The notes below the pieces were generated by a model that had not been told where the DNA came from, searched no databases, and saw only the letters and a program-made list of their open reading frames with translations. Below are positions 25,626 to 36,156 of a stretch of 64,000 bases of DNA, in pieces (the first letter of the stretch is position 1; each line of letters opens with the position of its first letter). The DNA comes from [Empedobacter] haloabium (GTDB lineage: Bacteria > Pseudomonadota > Gammaproteobacteria > Burkholderiales > Burkholderiaceae_D). The stretch spans positions 434,001-498,000 of the forward strand of contig CP136508.1 of NCBI GenBank assembly GCA_008011715.2, given 5' to 3'. Both the position numbers and the translations under genes were made by a program.

Positions 25626-26423
25626 TTACTTCTGCGCTTCCAGCTCTTCGTATCGGCGGTCGATGTTCTTGAGCGTGCCGTCGCGCCGCAGCGTTTCAAA
25701 GGTGGCATTCAGGCGGTCGACCAGGGCGTCCGGCGTGGTGGCGTTGCAGGCGAGGTAGAGCTGCACCTTGTTGAAGACGAGTACCGGCACGAGCTTGCCG
25801 CCCATCGTCAGGCGCTCCAGCATATTGCTGTCGGTACGGGTGGCGACGGCCCACAGGTCGATACGGTTCAGCAGCAGCTTCTGCTGGTTGGCCATGTCGT
25901 TCTGCAGCGCGTCGACGTTGAAGCCGCGGCTGCGCAGGTATTCGCCGCGCGCGTCGCCGTTGTAGGCGCCGATGCGCAGGTTGCGCGCGTCCTCCAGCGT
26001 CTTCAGCTGGAACGAGTGGCCGGCGCGGCCCAGCAGCAGCCATTCCGTGCTGTTGATGGGGCCGACCCACTTGAAGAATTTCTCCCGCTCCGGCGTGCGC
26101 GACGTCGAATAAACGCAGGTCAGCGGATCGCGCTGGGCCATCACGTAGGCGCGCTTCCACGGCAGGATGTCGATCCGGTACGGCACGCCGGCACGCTGCA
26201 GCAGCGCATGGATCTTGTCGGTCTGGTAGCCAGTCGGCCTGCCGTTGACGAGCATGCTCGACGGCGGCGTGTTTTCGCCCGTGATGACGAGCGCGGGCCA
26301 GGTCGGCGCGGGGGCCTGCTGGGCGGGCCCGGGACGTACTTCGGCGGTCGGGCCGACGGTGCCGCCAGCCATGGCGGGGCCCAGTACTGCCAATGCTGCC
26401 AGGGCCACTGCCGATTTCCACAT
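25626..26423 (-). CDS. periplasmic substrate-binding protein (SBP_bac_3-like)
   Basis: A 265-aa protein with signal peptide (MWKSAVALAALAVLGPAMAGG). The mature part has the two-lobe family 3 pattern: LVITGENTPPSSMLVNGRPTG, then YQTDKIHALLQRAGV, and a central hinge RNLRIGAYNGDARGEYL. No permease or ATPase gene adjoins it, which is common for this orphan Burkholderiales subfamily; it may be a solute sensor or scavenger. Ligand unknown. Confidence 0.8.
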   Translation of the reverse strand: MWKSAVALAALAVLGPAMAGGTVGPTAEVRPGPAQQAPAPTWPALVITGENTPPSSMLVNGRPTGYQTDKIHALLQRAGVPYRIDILPWKRAYVMAQRDPLTCVYSTSRTPEREKFFKWVGPINSTEWLLLGRAGHSFQLKTLEDARNLRIGAYNGDARGEYLRSRGFNVDALQNDMANQQKLLLNRIDLWAVATRTDSNMLERLTMGGKLVPVLVFNKVQLYLACNATTPDALVDRLNATFETLRRDGTLKNIDRRYEELEAQK

Positions 26424-26544
26424 AATGATTCACCAAAGCAAGAACGACTTCAGCATAGCCGATCGGCTGGCAAGCAGCAAGGTAGCACGGCAGCTAAGCT
26501 TGACGGCGTTGCGGGCGCGCCGCGCGCCATTGGCTCACAACGGG

Positions 26545-28257
26545 CTACGGCGCCCGCCGCAGCAGGCGGAAACGTTCGCTGCGGTCGCTGGCGCGGCGGC
26601 CTTCCCACAGCACGGTCCAGTTGCCCGCCGGGGTCTTGCCGGCATTCGGGCCGCGCACGTCGTACTGCCACAGCAGCAACTGGCATCCGGTCTGGCCGAC
26701 CGCGCTGAACGGCAGCTTGCCGAAATAGGCAAACGAGGCGCGCTGGGCCGGGCCGGCATTGGTGGCGATGCAGTCCGTATCGGCCGGCAACGCTTCCGCC
26801 ACCTGGCGCGCCACTGTCGCGTAGCTCTTGCTGTAGTTCATGTGCGGCAGGAACAAAGTCATCAGCAGGATCCAGATCAGGATCACGCCGCCGGAGGACA
26901 GCACGACGGCCCGCCACAGCACGGAAGGGCGCCGCGACACGCGCCATTGCACCAGCAGGAACCAGCCCAGCGTGGCGGCGGCCGCCACGATCGTTGCCAG
27001 CCAGTTCACTTCCGGCACGTAGCCGGGAAGCAGTTTCAGCACGTTGTGCGCGGGGCGCGGCGGCCAGCCCGTCAGCTGGGCATACCAGAAGATCCACAGC
27101 ACGGCCGCGCCCAGGGTCAGCACGGTGACGGAGAACCAGTCGATGGCGTTGATGGCGCCGCGCTGCACCGTCAGCAGGCCGAACGCGGCCATGATCGCCA
27201 GCGGCGGCATCAGCATCAGCAGCTGGGCGTGTTCCGGTGCGGGATGCAGCAGCAGCAGCAGCGTGGCGATCGTCACGAAGGTGGTCGGCACGACGATGTG
27301 CAGCAGGTTGCTCTGGCGCCGCCAGGCGTAGGCGGCCCACAGCGCGAACGGCCAGGCCGGCCAGAAGAACCAGACGCCGTCGCGCAGGAACGCCTGCACG
27401 GCGCGCAGGTTGGGCAGGCCGATCTGCGCATTGTTCCAGGCCAGCCAGGCCGCCAGCGGCGCCTGGCCATAGGGGCGTGTCAGCATCGCAGGGACGGTCC
27501 AGGGCAGGGTGACGGCGGCCGCGACCAGCAGCGACAGCAGCAGGTGCGGCAGGGTGCGCGCGGCCGGCATGGCCAGGAAGCGGGTGCAGATGAACAGGGC
27601 CACCAGCAGGGCCGCCGGTGGCACCCAGCCGCGCGTCAGGGTCATCAGGCCCAGCGCCAGGCCGATCAGGGCCGCGTTGCGCGGGCAGGGACGCTCCATG
27701 TAGCGCACCGAGCGGTACAGGGTCAGCGCCAGCAGGGCCGTCAGCAGCGGTTCGGAGGTCGTCTCATGGCTGTGCTGCAATAAGCCCAGGCAGCCGAGAT
27801 AGATCAAGAGCGCCGCATCGGCCAGGGTGCGGCCGAAATCGTCCGGCTCGGGCTGGCCGCCGAACGCCAGTTTCAAAGGCTGCGCCTCGGGACGGCGGCC
27901 CAGGTGGAAGGTGGTGAACCACAGCGAGAGCGCACCCAGCAGGAAGATGCCGATGGTGGCGACGCGCGCCGCCAGGATGTCGCCCAAAAGCGGGCCCAGC
28001 AGCTTGATGCACAGCGCACCCAGCCAGAACATCAGCGGGCCTTCCTCCGGCATCGACATGCCGGCGATATTCGGCCACAGCCAGTCCTGCCAGGTGCCTT
28101 GCGCCATCGTCCACATGATGCCGAAGCTGGCGGCGTCGTCGTTCTTCCACGGCGCGCGCCCGATCACGCCTGGCAGGATGTACAGCAGGGCCAGGGCGAA
28201 CAGCGCCCAGCGGGGCAGGGCGAGGGTGGCGGAGGCGGGCAGGCGGACAGGCTTCAT
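26545..28257 (-). CDS. ArnT-like GT39-family membrane glycosyltransferase
   Basis: A 570-aa integral membrane protein with about twelve helices. The first loop carries GRAPWKNDDAASFGIMW, where the acidic pair matches the catalytic Asp region of ArnT/PMT (GT-C) enzymes, and LWPNIAGMSMPEEGPLMFWL follows, the equivalent of the YYEKPPL motif in ArnT. The C-terminal ~100 residues are periplasmic (CIATNAGPAQRASFAYF). It should transfer a sugar from a polyprenyl-phosphate carrier to lipid A, protein or another acceptor. Acceptor not known. Lone gene. Confidence 0.8.
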   Translation of the reverse strand: MKPVRLPASATLALPRWALFALALLYILPGVIGRAPWKNDDAASFGIMWTMAQGTWQDWLWPNIAGMSMPEEGPLMFWLGALCIKLLGPLLGDILAARVATIGIFLLGALSLWFTTFHLGRRPEAQPLKLAFGGQPEPDDFGRTLADAALLIYLGCLGLLQHSHETTSEPLLTALLALTLYRSVRYMERPCPRNAALIGLALGLMTLTRGWVPPAALLVALFICTRFLAMPAARTLPHLLLSLLVAAAVTLPWTVPAMLTRPYGQAPLAAWLAWNNAQIGLPNLRAVQAFLRDGVWFFWPAWPFALWAAYAWRRQSNLLHIVVPTTFVTIATLLLLLHPAPEHAQLLMLMPPLAIMAAFGLLTVQRGAINAIDWFSVTVLTLGAAVLWIFWYAQLTGWPPRPAHNVLKLLPGYVPEVNWLATIVAAAATLGWFLLVQWRVSRRPSVLWRAVVLSSGGVILIWILLMTLFLPHMNYSKSYATVARQVAEALPADTDCIATNAGPAQRASFAYFGKLPFSAVGQTGCQLLLWQYDVRGPNAGKTPAGNWTVLWEGRRASDRSERFRLLRRAP

Positions 28258-28305
28258 GGATCAGGGTGACTTACCGATGGAAACTGGAGTATCGGGGATA
28301 ACAAT

Positions 28306-28335
28306 AAAAAAAGGCAGCCGCAGCTGCCTTTTTTT
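28306..28335. terminator. bidirectional Rho-independent terminator
   Basis: AAAAAAAGGCAGC, CGCA loop, GCTGCCTTTTTTT: a GC stem with A-run and T-run on either side. It ends the rpmE2 transcript on the minus strand. Confidence 0.85.
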
Positions 28336-28349
28336 AGCGACCAGGAGGA

Positions 28350-28619
28350 TTAACCTGCTGCGACGGCGGTCTTCGAACCGACCTTGCCGAACTTCTGGCG
28401 GAATTTTTCCACGCGGCCGGCGGTGTCGACGATCTTGTGCTGGCCCGTGAAGAACGGGTGCGATTCCGACGAAACCTCGATCTTCACCAGCGGGTAGTCT
28501 TTACCTTCGTGGTTGATCGTTTCGCGGGTCTGGATCGTGGAACGGGTGACGAACTTGAAGTCGCACGACAGGTCGTGGAACACAACTTCGCGGTAATCTG
28601 GATGGGTATCGGCTTTCAT
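28350..28619 (-). CDS. rpmE2: 50S ribosomal protein L31 type B
   Basis: An 89-aa protein starting [19 protein letters not shown]. The [10 protein letters not shown] start, [10 protein letters not shown] and [11 protein letters not shown] are the type B L31 signature. It lacks the CxxC zinc pairs of type A L31, so this is the zinc-independent form, often made under zinc limitation; I see no Zur box. Own promoter and terminator. Confidence 0.97.
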   Translation of the reverse strand: MKADTHPDYREVVFHDLSCDFKFVTRSTIQTRETINHEGKDYPLVKIEVSSESHPFFTGQHKIVDTAGRVEKFRQKFGKVGSKTAVAAG

Positions 28620-28719
28620 GTGCTTCTCTCTAAAGTTTGGTAGCCAAACAGCACTTCGTCGGTCCTACAGCTTCTCGACCCGATTGCCGCTCACTTGCCA
28701 TGGTTAAAAACAGCCGGGG

Positions 28720-28725
28720 ATTATA
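28720..28725 (-). promoter_or_regulatory. -10 box of rpmE2
   Basis: A perfect TATAAT on the minus strand in the context GGTATAATCC, about 100 bp before the start codon. The -35 region at 17-bp spacing (TTTCGC) is poor. The 95-nt leader between it and the ATG is long for a ribosomal protein gene and could hold regulation. Confidence 0.5.
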
Positions 28726-28744
28726 CCAAAGATCCCCCGCGGGC

Positions 28745-28772
28745 GAAAAAAACCGGTGACAGTCACCGGTTT
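28745..28772 (-). terminator. Rho-independent terminator downstream of rho
   Basis: A perfect AACCGGTGAC / GTCACCGGTT stem with almost no loop, followed on the minus strand by TTTTTT. It lies 320 bp after the rho stop, beyond the repeat block, and directly upstream of the rpmE2 promoter. Confidence 0.75.
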
Positions 28773-28790
28773 CCTCGGCGTGCACCATAG

Positions 28791-28883
28791 GGTCTGTCCC
28801 CTTGGGGACTGACCCTGAAGTTTGGCGGCCTAGTCGGCGAAATACGCGCAAACTTCGGGGTCAGTCCCCTCTGGGGACAGACC
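28791..28883. repeat. long imperfect inverted repeat (GGTCTGTCCCC type)
   Basis: Left arm 28791-28823 and right arm 28850-28883 are nearly complementary over about 33 bp, with nested GTCCCC..GGGGAC palindromes. It resembles the hairpins at 38792, 53540 and 63609 in word use (GGGTCAG/CTGACCC), although the arms are longer and less perfect. Confidence 0.7.
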
Positions 28884-28890
28884 CCAGGCG

Positions 28891-29090
28891 TCAGCCACCC
28901 CGGCGGTGGAGCAGGGGTTTCGTGGGGCCCAGCCCCACGCCTGCGCAACGGATCGGCCTTGCAAGGCCGATCTCCTTGGCGCCTGTGGCTTCAGCCACCC
29001 CGGCGGTGGAGCAGGGGTTTCGTGGGGCCCAGCCCCACGCCTGCGCAACGGATCGGCCTTGCAAGGCCGATCTCCTTGGCGCATGTGGCG
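28891..29090. repeat. 100-bp tandem duplication beside rho
   Basis: Two head-to-tail 100-bp units, 28891-28990 and 28991-29090, differ at only two bases; a third copy begins at 29091 but only its first nine bases match and they form the end of rho (GGTGGCTGA). Each unit contains the perfect 22-bp palindrome centred on TTGCAA (GATCGGCC..GGCCGATC) and a GTGGGGC/GCCCCAC hairpin. On the minus strand it is the 3' untranslated part of the rho mRNA. Confidence 0.9.
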
Positions 29091-30353
29091 TCAGCCACCT
29101 CTGCGCATCATGTCGAAGAACTCCGTATTGGTCTTCGTTGCGCGCATCTTGTCGAGGATGAACTCCATCGCCTCGATCTCGTCCATCGAGTACAGGAGCT
29201 TGCGCAGGATCCAGATCTTCTGCAGCTGGTCCGGCTTGATCAACAGTTCCTCGCGGCGGGTGCCGGACTTGTTCAGGTTGATGGCCGGGTAGACGCGCTT
29301 CTCGGCCAGGCGGCGCTCCAGGTGCACCTCCATGTTGCCGGTACCCTTGAATTCCTCGTAGATCACGTCGTCCATGCGCGAGCCCGTTTCGATCAGCGCG
29401 GTCGCGACGATCGTCAGCGAGCCGCCTTCCTCGACGTTACGGGCGGCGCCGAAGAAACGCTTCGGACGCTGCAGCGCGTTGGCGTCCACACCGCCCGTCA
29501 GCACCTTGCCGGAGGCCGGGATCACGGTGTTGTAGGCGCGTGCCAGGCGGGTGATCGAGTCCAGCAGGATCACCACGTCCTTCTTCATCTCGACCAGGCG
29601 CTTGGCCTTTTCCATCACCATCTCGGCGACCTGCACGTGGCGCGTGGCCGGTTCGTCGAAGGTCGATGCGACCACTTCGCCGCGCACCGAGCGCTGCATC
29701 TCCGTCACCTCTTCCGGACGCTCGTCGATCAGCAGCACGATCAGCGTGACGTCGGGGTGGTTGGCGGTGATCGCATGGGCGATGTGCTGCAGCATCACGG
29801 ATTTACCGGACTTCGGCGACGCCACCAGCAGGCCGCGCTGGCCTTTGCCGATCGGGGCGATCAGGTCGATGATGCGGCCGGTGATGTTTTCCGCGCCGTT
29901 CATCTCGCGCTCCAGGCGCAGCGGCTCGTTCGGGTGCAGCGGCGTCAGGTTCTCAAACAGGATGCGGTGCTTCGAGGCTTCCGGCGATTCGCCGTTGACC
30001 TTGTCTACCTTGACCAGTGCGAAGTAGCGTTCGCCGTCCTTCGGCGTGCGTACTTCGCCTTCGATCGAATCGCCCGTGTGCAGGTTGAAACGGCGGATCT
30101 GGGACGGGGAAATATAGATGTCGTCCGTGGACGCCATGTAGCTGGCGTCAGGGGAACGCAGGAAGCCGAAGCCATCCGGCAGCACTTCGAGGGCGCCGTC
30201 GCCGAAGATCTGCTCGCCCGCTTTGGCGCGCTTCTTCAGAATGGCGAACATCAGTTCCTGCTTGCGCAAGCGCGCAGCGTTGTCGATATCCAGACCGATG
30301 GCCATTTCCAGCAATGCCGAAACGTGCAAGGCCTTTAATTCAGATAGATGCAT
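29091..30353 (-). CDS. rho: transcription termination factor Rho
   Basis: A 420-aa protein with the N-terminal helical bundle ([18 protein letters not shown]), the cold-shock RNA-binding domain ([18 protein letters not shown]), Walker [12 protein letters not shown], Walker [17 protein letters not shown] and the Q- and R-loop region [17 protein letters not shown]. Standard length and all motifs present. It follows trxA on the same strand, the usual trxA-rho order in Betaproteobacteria. Confidence 0.99.
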   Translation of the reverse strand: MHLSELKALHVSALLEMAIGLDIDNAARLRKQELMFAILKKRAKAGEQIFGDGALEVLPDGFGFLRSPDASYMASTDDIYISPSQIRRFNLHTGDSIEGEVRTPKDGERYFALVKVDKVNGESPEASKHRILFENLTPLHPNEPLRLEREMNGAENITGRIIDLIAPIGKGQRGLLVASPKSGKSVMLQHIAHAITANHPDVTLIVLLIDERPEEVTEMQRSVRGEVVASTFDEPATRHVQVAEMVMEKAKRLVEMKKDVVILLDSITRLARAYNTVIPASGKVLTGGVDANALQRPKRFFGAARNVEEGGSLTIVATALIETGSRMDDVIYEEFKGTGNMEVHLERRLAEKRVYPAINLNKSGTRREELLIKPDQLQKIWILRKLLYSMDEIEAMEFILDKMRATKTNTEFFDMMRRGG

Positions 30354-30454
30354 AGGTGTTTGAGTGTCCCGTGACGGGAAAGTAAGGTAGGGGAGGGAAC
30401 TGCGTGGACTAAATTATCAAAAGGGACGGGCTGGAGCCTCGATCCCTGCCAGGC

Positions 30455-30482
30455 AGGCAGTGCTGCGGGCGCAGCACTGCCT
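30455..30482. terminator. strong stem-loop between trxA and rho
   Basis: AGGCAGTGCTGC, GGGC loop, GCAGCACTGCCT: a perfect 12-bp stem beginning 8 nt after the trxA stop. No T-run follows on either strand, so it may be an mRNA-stabilising hairpin or attenuator that separates trxA from rho expression rather than a full terminator. Confidence 0.55.
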
Positions 30483-30489
30483 ATATTAC

Positions 30490-30816
30490 TCAAATATTGC
30501 TGTCGATGAAAGAGGTCAGTTGGCCTTTTGCCATCGCGCCCACTTTCTGGGCAGCCGGAACGCCGTTCTTGAACAGGATCAGGGTCGGGATGCCGCGGAT
30601 GCCGAACTTGCCCGGCACGGTCTGGTTGGCGTCCACGTCCAGCTTGGCGATCGTCAGCTTGCCGTCGTATTCCTTGGCGACTTCTTCCAGGATCGGTGCA
30701 ATGCTCTTGCACGGACCGCACCATTCGGCCCAGAAATCGACCAGCACGGGACGGTCGGATTTCAGCACGTCCGCCTCGAACGACGCGTCGGTAATGTGTT
30801 TGATGTTTTCGCTCAT
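30490..30816 (-). CDS. trxA: thioredoxin 1
   Basis: A 108-aa thioredoxin with the active site [14 protein letters not shown] (C33, C36), the cis-proline loop [11 protein letters not shown] and standard length. Cytosolic protein disulfide reductase. Upstream of rho with a 130-bp gap containing a stem-loop. Confidence 0.98.
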   Translation of the reverse strand: MSENIKHITDASFEADVLKSDRPVLVDFWAEWCGPCKSIAPILEEVAKEYDGKLTIAKLDVDANQTVPGKFGIRGIPTLILFKNGVPAAQKVGAMAKGQLTSFIDSNI

Positions 30817-30978
30817 GTTTTTGCCTCGTCAGGAGGAAGGATTAAGGTTGCCTGGCAATGCGACGGGGAAGCTTTGTGCCCACGTCATCGCCGGGATGAA
30901 ACGGCAGATGGAGACGGCACACGCTAATTCAATGCACGTTGCAAGTGGGAATCAGGCGGGAATGGATCAAATAATAAC

Positions 30979-31407
30979 CTATTTTACGCCACCGTGCGCC
31001 GACGGGCGGGGACGTGCCTGGCGCTGCTGCCAGGCCTGTGCCAGCAGGTCCGCCAACGCCGCGCGGGGCACCGGTTTGCTGCAGGCGCCGAGGATCGTCA
31101 GGCCCTGCGCCATCGCCAGCGTCTCGGCCGCGCGCAGGATGCCGCTGTCCATGCCGGACAGCAGGAGCACGCAGCCGTCGAAGCGTGCCTCGGCCGCCGC
31201 GCGCAGGTATTCGATGCCGTCCATATCGGGCATCGACAGGTCGCAGATCAACAGGTCCGGGCCGAATTCGGGCAGCGCCGCCAGCGCGCGGCGTGCGTCG
31301 CTTTCGGCGCGCACGTTGTCGTAGCCCAGCCCGTGCAGCATTTCCGTCAGCAGCTCCAGCATGAACGTATCGTCGTCGAGCAGCAGGATCCTTAGCGCGG
31401 TAGTCAT
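30979..31407 (-). CDS. single-domain response regulator
   Basis: A 142-aa receiver starting MTTALRILLLDDDTFML. Acidic pocket DDD, phospho-acceptor Asp in LLICDLSMPDMDG and the conserved lysine in ACSKPVPR. No output domain. The ATG follows the hybrid kinase stop by one base (TGACATG), so the two are co-transcribed and this is probably its phosphotransfer target or a diffusible output like CheY. A TTG start 18 nt upstream is possible but has no better RBS. Confidence 0.85.
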   Translation of the reverse strand: MTTALRILLLDDDTFMLELLTEMLHGLGYDNVRAESDARRALAALPEFGPDLLICDLSMPDMDGIEYLRAAAEARFDGCVLLLSGMDSGILRAAETLAMAQGLTILGACSKPVPRAALADLLAQAWQQRQARPRPSAHGGVK

Positions 31408-31408
31408 G

Positions 31409-34400
31409 TCAGTTGTCGTCGGCAAAAGTGGTGTTGTTCATGATGTGTTCCGTGATCTGCGCCAGCAAGGGCCACAGTCGCGCGACCAGCTCGCGCGCCG
31501 CGCGCGCCTCGCTGGCCGGGTCGCCCGCCGGCAGCTTCTCGAGCTGGTGGCACAGCTCTCCCAGCCCATAGGCGCCGACCGTGCGCGCCGAGGCTTTCAG
31601 GCGGTGGCCCAGGTCGCGTACCGCCTGGATGTCGCCCGCCGCCAGCGCCCGCTCCATTTCGGAGAAGCCCGACTCGCTCGTCTGCAGGAACTTGAACGCA
31701 AACTTGCGGATCTTGTCCGGATGGTAGCCCAGCACCTGCGCCAGCACCGACAGGTCGATCACGGCCGGGTCGCCCGCCAGCGTGGCGCGTCCGGCACGCC
31801 GCGGCGGCCGTACCGGCTGCTCCGGCAGCGCGCCGGGCGGGCGTGGCGGCAACCAGCGCGCCACGCTCTGTACCATCGTGGCCGGCTGGATCGGCTTCGA
31901 GATGAAGTCGTCCATCCCGGCCGCCAGGCAGCGCTCGCGGTCCTCATTGGTGGCCGTCGCCGTCATCGCCAGCACGTGCAGGCCCGCCAGGCGCGGATCG
32001 GCGCGGATGCGGCGGGTGGCCTCCAGCCCGTCCATCAGCGGCATCTGCACGTCCATCAGCACGCAGTCGAAGCCGGTCTGGCGCAGCAGTTCCAGTGCCT
32101 CGGCCCCGTTGTTGGCCACGCAGACCGCGGCACCGGCTTCCTCCAGCATCTCCTGCGCGATCTGCTGGTTGAACGTATTATCTTCCACCAGCAGAATCCG
32201 CGCGTCCTTCAGCGCCGCAACCGTGCCGGGCAGCGCGGGCACGTCGGCGTCCTGCCGGGCCACGGCGCCGCTGGCCGAGCCGATCCCCAGGCGCGCCGTG
32301 AACCAGAACGTGCTGCCGGCGCCGGGGCTGCTGTGCACGCCCACCTCGCCCCCCATCAGCTGCGCCAGCTGCTTGCAGATCGCCAGCCCGAGGCCGGTGC
32401 CGCCGTAGGCCCGCGTGGTCGAGGCGTCGGCTTGCTGGAACGACTGGAACAGCTTGCCCATCTCCGCTTCCGACAGGCCGATGCCCTCGTCGCTGACCTC
32501 GAAGCGCACCAGGCAGTGCCGCTCGTCGGCCATGACGTTTTTCACGCTGACGCGGATGCTGCCCTGCTCGCTGAACTTGATGGCATTGGTGGTGTAGTTG
32601 ATCAGCACCTGGTTCAGCCGCAGCGGATCGCCCACCAGCACGGGCGGCAGGGCGGGGTCGAGGTCGAACTCCAGCGCCAGCTCCTTGCCGGCCGCCTTCG
32701 GCGCCACCACGGTCGTCAGCGTGCGGATCACGTGTTCCATCGAGAACGGCACCTGTTCGATATCGAGCTTGCCGGCCTCGATCTTCGAGATGTCGAGGAT
32801 GTCGTCGATGATGCGCAGCAGGTGTTCGCCGGCGAAGCGGATTTTCTCCAGGTAGTCGCGCTGGCGCGGGTCCAGGTCCGTCTTCAGGGCGAGGTAGGCC
32901 ATGCCGATCACGCCGTTCATCGGCGTGCGGATCTCGTGGCTCATATTGGCCAGGAACTGGCCCTTGGCCATGCTGGCCTCTTCCGCCACCTGCTTGGCCT
33001 CCTCCAGCTGCTCGGTGCGGCGCGCCACGCGTTCCTCCAGATGCTCGTTCAGCTCGCGCAGGGCCTGCTCGGCGTGCTTGCTGTCGGTGATGTCGATCGA
33101 CATGCCGATCAGGTAGGCCGGCTTGCCCTGTTCGTCGTAGACGGGCTTCTTGAAGGTGCGCAGGTGGCGGTGCTCGCGCAGGCGCGGGTTCCACAGCGTT
33201 TCCTCGAAGTCGATCAGGTCGCCGTGCGCGAACGCTTCCGCGTCGCGCCGCCGGAACTCCGCCATCTCCTCCGGGGTGTGCAGGTGCGCATACTCGCCGT
33301 CCTGCAGCTCGCGCAGCGTGTAGCCGAACTGGGCCTCGCAGGCCGGGTTCATCTCGAGCATGCGGCCGTCCGCACCCTTCAGGAACAGGCCGATCGGCAT
33401 CATCTTGATGATCTCCTGCAGCCGCTGTTCGCCGTGGCGCACGGCGTCCTCGCTGCGCTTGCGGTCCGTGATGTCGGTCAGGCTGGCGACCGCCATCGTG
33501 GTGGCGCCCAGCTCGTCGCGCATCGGTTCGGCATTGACGGACAGCCAGCCCATCGTGCCGTCCTGGCGCGCCACGCCCATCACCACGTCGCGCACCGACT
33601 GGCCCGAGCGCAGCGCCTGCGCCACCGGATGCTCGTCGTCGCCGAAGGGGCGGTCGTCCTCGTGCACGCCGGGCCACAGCCGCGCGCCGCTGGCCGCCGC
33701 CGGGCCCAGCATGCGCGCCGCGGCCGCGTTGCATTCGAGCAGCACGCCTTCGCTGTTGAGCACCACCAGGCCATTGGTGACGGCATTGAACACGGACGCC
33801 ATGCGCTGGCTGGAATTGCGCAACGCCACCTCGGCCAGGCGGCGGTCGGTGATGTCCGTGATCATGGCCAGCGTGCCGGCGTAGACGCCGTTGTCGGCAT
33901 TGATCTGGGTGGTCGACAGCAGGCCCCACATCGACGAATGGTCCTTGCGGTAGAAGCGCGCGTCGCCCTGTTCGGCCATGCCGGGCCGGCGCCGGCTGTT
34001 GTGCTGGCGCAGCAGCGCGCAACTGTCCTCGTCCATGAACTCCTGCATCGTCCGGCCCAGCATTTCCTCCGGCTCGTAGCCCAGCATGCGCGCCATCGTC
34101 GGGTTGACGAAGGAGGTGCGGTCATGCTCGTCCGTCATCCAGATGCCTTCGGCGGCCGTCTGCACGATCAGCCGGTAGCGTTCCGAGCTGGCGTGCAGCG
34201 CCTGCTCGGCGCGCTGGCGCTGCGTCATGTCGCGCACCGACACCACCGACAGGCCCTGGCCCGCCATCTTGATCGGCGCCAGGTGCACCATCGCGGGGAA
34301 GTGGCTGCCGTCGGCGCGCCGCGCCGTCAGCACCCGCCCCGGCAGGTTGGGGCGCGAGAACAGTTCGCGCGGCTGGCCCGGCGTGCTGCGCATGACCTCC

Positions 34401-36058
34401 GGCACCAGCAGTTCGAGCGACTGGCCGACCAGCGCATCGGGCGCGTAGCCGAAGCAGGCGGCGGCGGCGCTGTTGGCCTGGCGGATGCGGCCGGTACGGT
34501 CGGCCACCAGCATCGAGCCGGGCATGGCCTCCAGCATCGCCGCCACCTGCTCGCGTTCTTCTTCGGCACGGGTGCCGGCGTCGCCCATCGTGCCGCTGAT
34601 GCGCAGCGGCTGGCCGGCCTGGTCGCGCTCGAGCACCATGCCGCGTACCAGCACCCATTTATAGTGGCCGTCGCGGCAGCGCATGCGGAATTCCCATGTG
34701 AAGTGGACGGGCGCCGCCTGCGGCGCTTCCAGTCCGGCCATTTCGTGCAGCAGGCGCGGCCGGTCGTCCGGATGCACGTGCTCGAGCCACTCCTCGCGGG
34801 TATCGGCGGCCAGTTCGCCAGGCGCATAGCCCAGGATTTCGCAGTAGGTCGGCGACAGGCGCAATTCCGGCTTCTGCGGTTGCCAGTCCCACAACCCCTC
34901 GCCGGCGCCGGCCAGCGCAAAGCCGGCGATACGCTCGGCCTCGCCGGCCCGGGCCTGCGCGCCGCGCAGCTGCGCCACCACGCGACGCTGGCGCCACAGC
35001 GCGGCGGCGCCCAGCAGCGCCGTCAGCGCGCCCGCGGCCAGCCACGGCCACGGCGCGCCCGGCTGCTGCGGCTCCTGGTACAGGAAGCCCTGCAGGGGGA
35101 ACTGGGCCGGCATCATGCCCAGGGCCGCGTAGGCGTCGGCGATGGCTTGCCAGCGCACGGGATTGCTGTACCCCAGCTCGATCAGCGGCTGCTCCAGCAA
35201 TGGCGCCGTCATGCGCGCCTCGTACATCAGGTGCTCGCGGCTGAGCCGATCGGGGTAGCGCGCCCGGATCAGGTCGACGATCTCCTCCGGATGGGCCATC
35301 GCATAACGCCAGCCTTTCAACGTGGCGGCGCGCATGGCGCGGGCGCGCTCGGGATGCTCGCGCAGCTCCGCTTCCGTTGTGAACAGGTTGTCACCATAGA
35401 AATCGATGCCGGCCGCGCGCGGCGTCAGCATGTCGTAGGTGCCGCCCAACCGCTCCAGCCGGTAGGCGATCGCCGTGACGTAGGCGGACATCGCGTCCAC
35501 CTTTCCCTCCAGCAGGTCCTCGACCCGGTAGCTGTGCGGTACGAGGATCAGGTCCTGCAGCCGCACGCCCTGGCGCAGCAGGTAGGCCTGCAATTCCTCG
35601 TTGCCCGGCGCCAGCATCACGCGCCGATGCGCCAGCGGCAGGCGCTTGCCGTCGGGGCCGCGCCGCACGATGAGGGCCGAAGCCGAGTGCTGGAAGATCG
35701 ATGCCAGCACGACGACGGGCGCGCCGGCGGCCCGCCGTAGCAGCAGGCTGCTGTTGCCGGTGCCGTACTGGGCGCGGCCGTCCAGCACGGCCTGCACGGT
35801 GTCCTCGCCGGGGTGCGCCTCGACCAGGTGGACGTCCAGCCCGGCCTCGCGGTAATAGCCCTTGTCCTGGGCCGCGTAATAGCCGGCGAACTGGAACTGG
35901 TGGCGCCATTTCATCTGGACGATGACGGGATCGCCGGCCGCGCTGGCGGCCGCCGTGGCCAGGGCGGCCAGCGCGCCGACGAGCGCACGCCGCGCCGGGC
36001 GCGCGGGACGGCGCTCGGACGAAGAGGGCGAGGACGTGCGGCGTTGAGGCAAGAACAT
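31409..36058 (-). CDS. giant hybrid sensor kinase: NMT1-type binding domain, PAS repeats, HisKA, REC, HPt
   Basis: A 1549-aa protein. Residues 45-335 form a periplasmic NMT1/THI5-like substrate-binding domain ([19 protein letters not shown], typical of thiamine-pyrimidine or taurine-type binding proteins) behind a signal-like N-terminus. A membrane helix follows (about 345-365), then five or so PAS/PAC units, a coiled coil, HisKA with [12 protein letters not shown], HATPase ([23 protein letters not shown]), a receiver ([23 protein letters not shown]) and an HPt domain with [14 protein letters not shown] BarA/EvgS-like phosphorelay whose input is probably a small pyrimidine- or sulfonate-like ligand. 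Pairs with the receiver at 30979. Confidence 0.93.
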   Translation of the reverse strand: MFLPQRRTSSPSSSERRPARPARRALVGALAALATAAASAAGDPVIVQMKWRHQFQFAGYYAAQDKGYYREAGLDVHLVEAHPGEDTVQAVLDGRAQYGTGNSSLLLRRAAGAPVVVLASIFQHSASALIVRRGPDGKRLPLAHRRVMLAPGNEELQAYLLRQGVRLQDLILVPHSYRVEDLLEGKVDAMSAYVTAIAYRLERLGGTYDMLTPRAAGIDFYGDNLFTTEAELREHPERARAMRAATLKGWRYAMAHPEEIVDLIRARYPDRLSREHLMYEARMTAPLLEQPLIELGYSNPVRWQAIADAYAALGMMPAQFPLQGFLYQEPQQPGAPWPWLAAGALTALLGAAALWRQRRVVAQLRGAQARAGEAERIAGFALAGAGEGLWDWQPQKPELRLSPTYCEILGYAPGELAADTREEWLEHVHPDDRPRLLHEMAGLEAPQAAPVHFTWEFRMRCRDGHYKWVLVRGMVLERDQAGQPLRISGTMGDAGTRAEEEREQVAAMLEAMPGSMLVADRTGRIRQANSAAAACFGYAPDALVGQSLELLVPEVMRSTPGQPRELFSRPNLPGRVLTARRADGSHFPAMVHLAPIKMAGQGLSVVSVRDMTQRQRAEQALHASSERYRLIVQTAAEGIWMTDEHDRTSFVNPTMARMLGYEPEEMLGRTMQEFMDEDSCALLRQHNSRRRPGMAEQGDARFYRKDHSSMWGLLSTTQINADNGVYAGTLAMITDITDRRLAEVALRNSSQRMASVFNAVTNGLVVLNSEGVLLECNAAAARMLGPAAASGARLWPGVHEDDRPFGDDEHPVAQALRSGQSVRDVVMGVARQDGTMGWLSVNAEPMRDELGATTMAVASLTDITDRKRSEDAVRHGEQRLQEIIKMMPIGLFLKGADGRMLEMNPACEAQFGYTLRELQDGEYAHLHTPEEMAEFRRRDAEAFAHGDLIDFEETLWNPRLREHRHLRTFKKPVYDEQGKPAYLIGMSIDITDSKHAEQALRELNEHLEERVARRTEQLEEAKQVAEEASMAKGQFLANMSHEIRTPMNGVIGMAYLALKTDLDPRQRDYLEKIRFAGEHLLRIIDDILDISKIEAGKLDIEQVPFSMEHVIRTLTTVVAPKAAGKELALEFDLDPALPPVLVGDPLRLNQVLINYTTNAIKFSEQGSIRVSVKNVMADERHCLVRFEVSDEGIGLSEAEMGKLFQSFQQADASTTRAYGGTGLGLAICKQLAQLMGGEVGVHSSPGAGSTFWFTARLGIGSASGAVARQDADVPALPGTVAALKDARILLVEDNTFNQQIAQEMLEEAGAAVCVANNGAEALELLRQTGFDCVLMDVQMPLMDGLEATRRIRADPRLAGLHVLAMTATATNEDRERCLAAGMDDFISKPIQPATMVQSVARWLPPRPPGALPEQPVRPPRRAGRATLAGDPAVIDLSVLAQVLGYHPDKIRKFAFKFLQTSESGFSEMERALAAGDIQAVRDLGHRLKASARTVGAYGLGELCHQLEKLPAGDPASEARAARELVARLWPLLAQITEHIMNNTTFADDN

Positions 36059-36156
36059 TCCTTGCTGGACCTTCCTTTCAGTTCGGCAGCCGTGGGGACT
36101 GCTGAAGTGCGGTCAACTATAGCATCGAAGCGGGGCGCAACCCGTTTCGGGCGAAG

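Noticed and set aside
28791..29090. Repeat block considered as a CRISPR array
   Set aside because: Only two full units, no spacers of constant length and no cas genes; units are contiguous 100-bp tandem copies.
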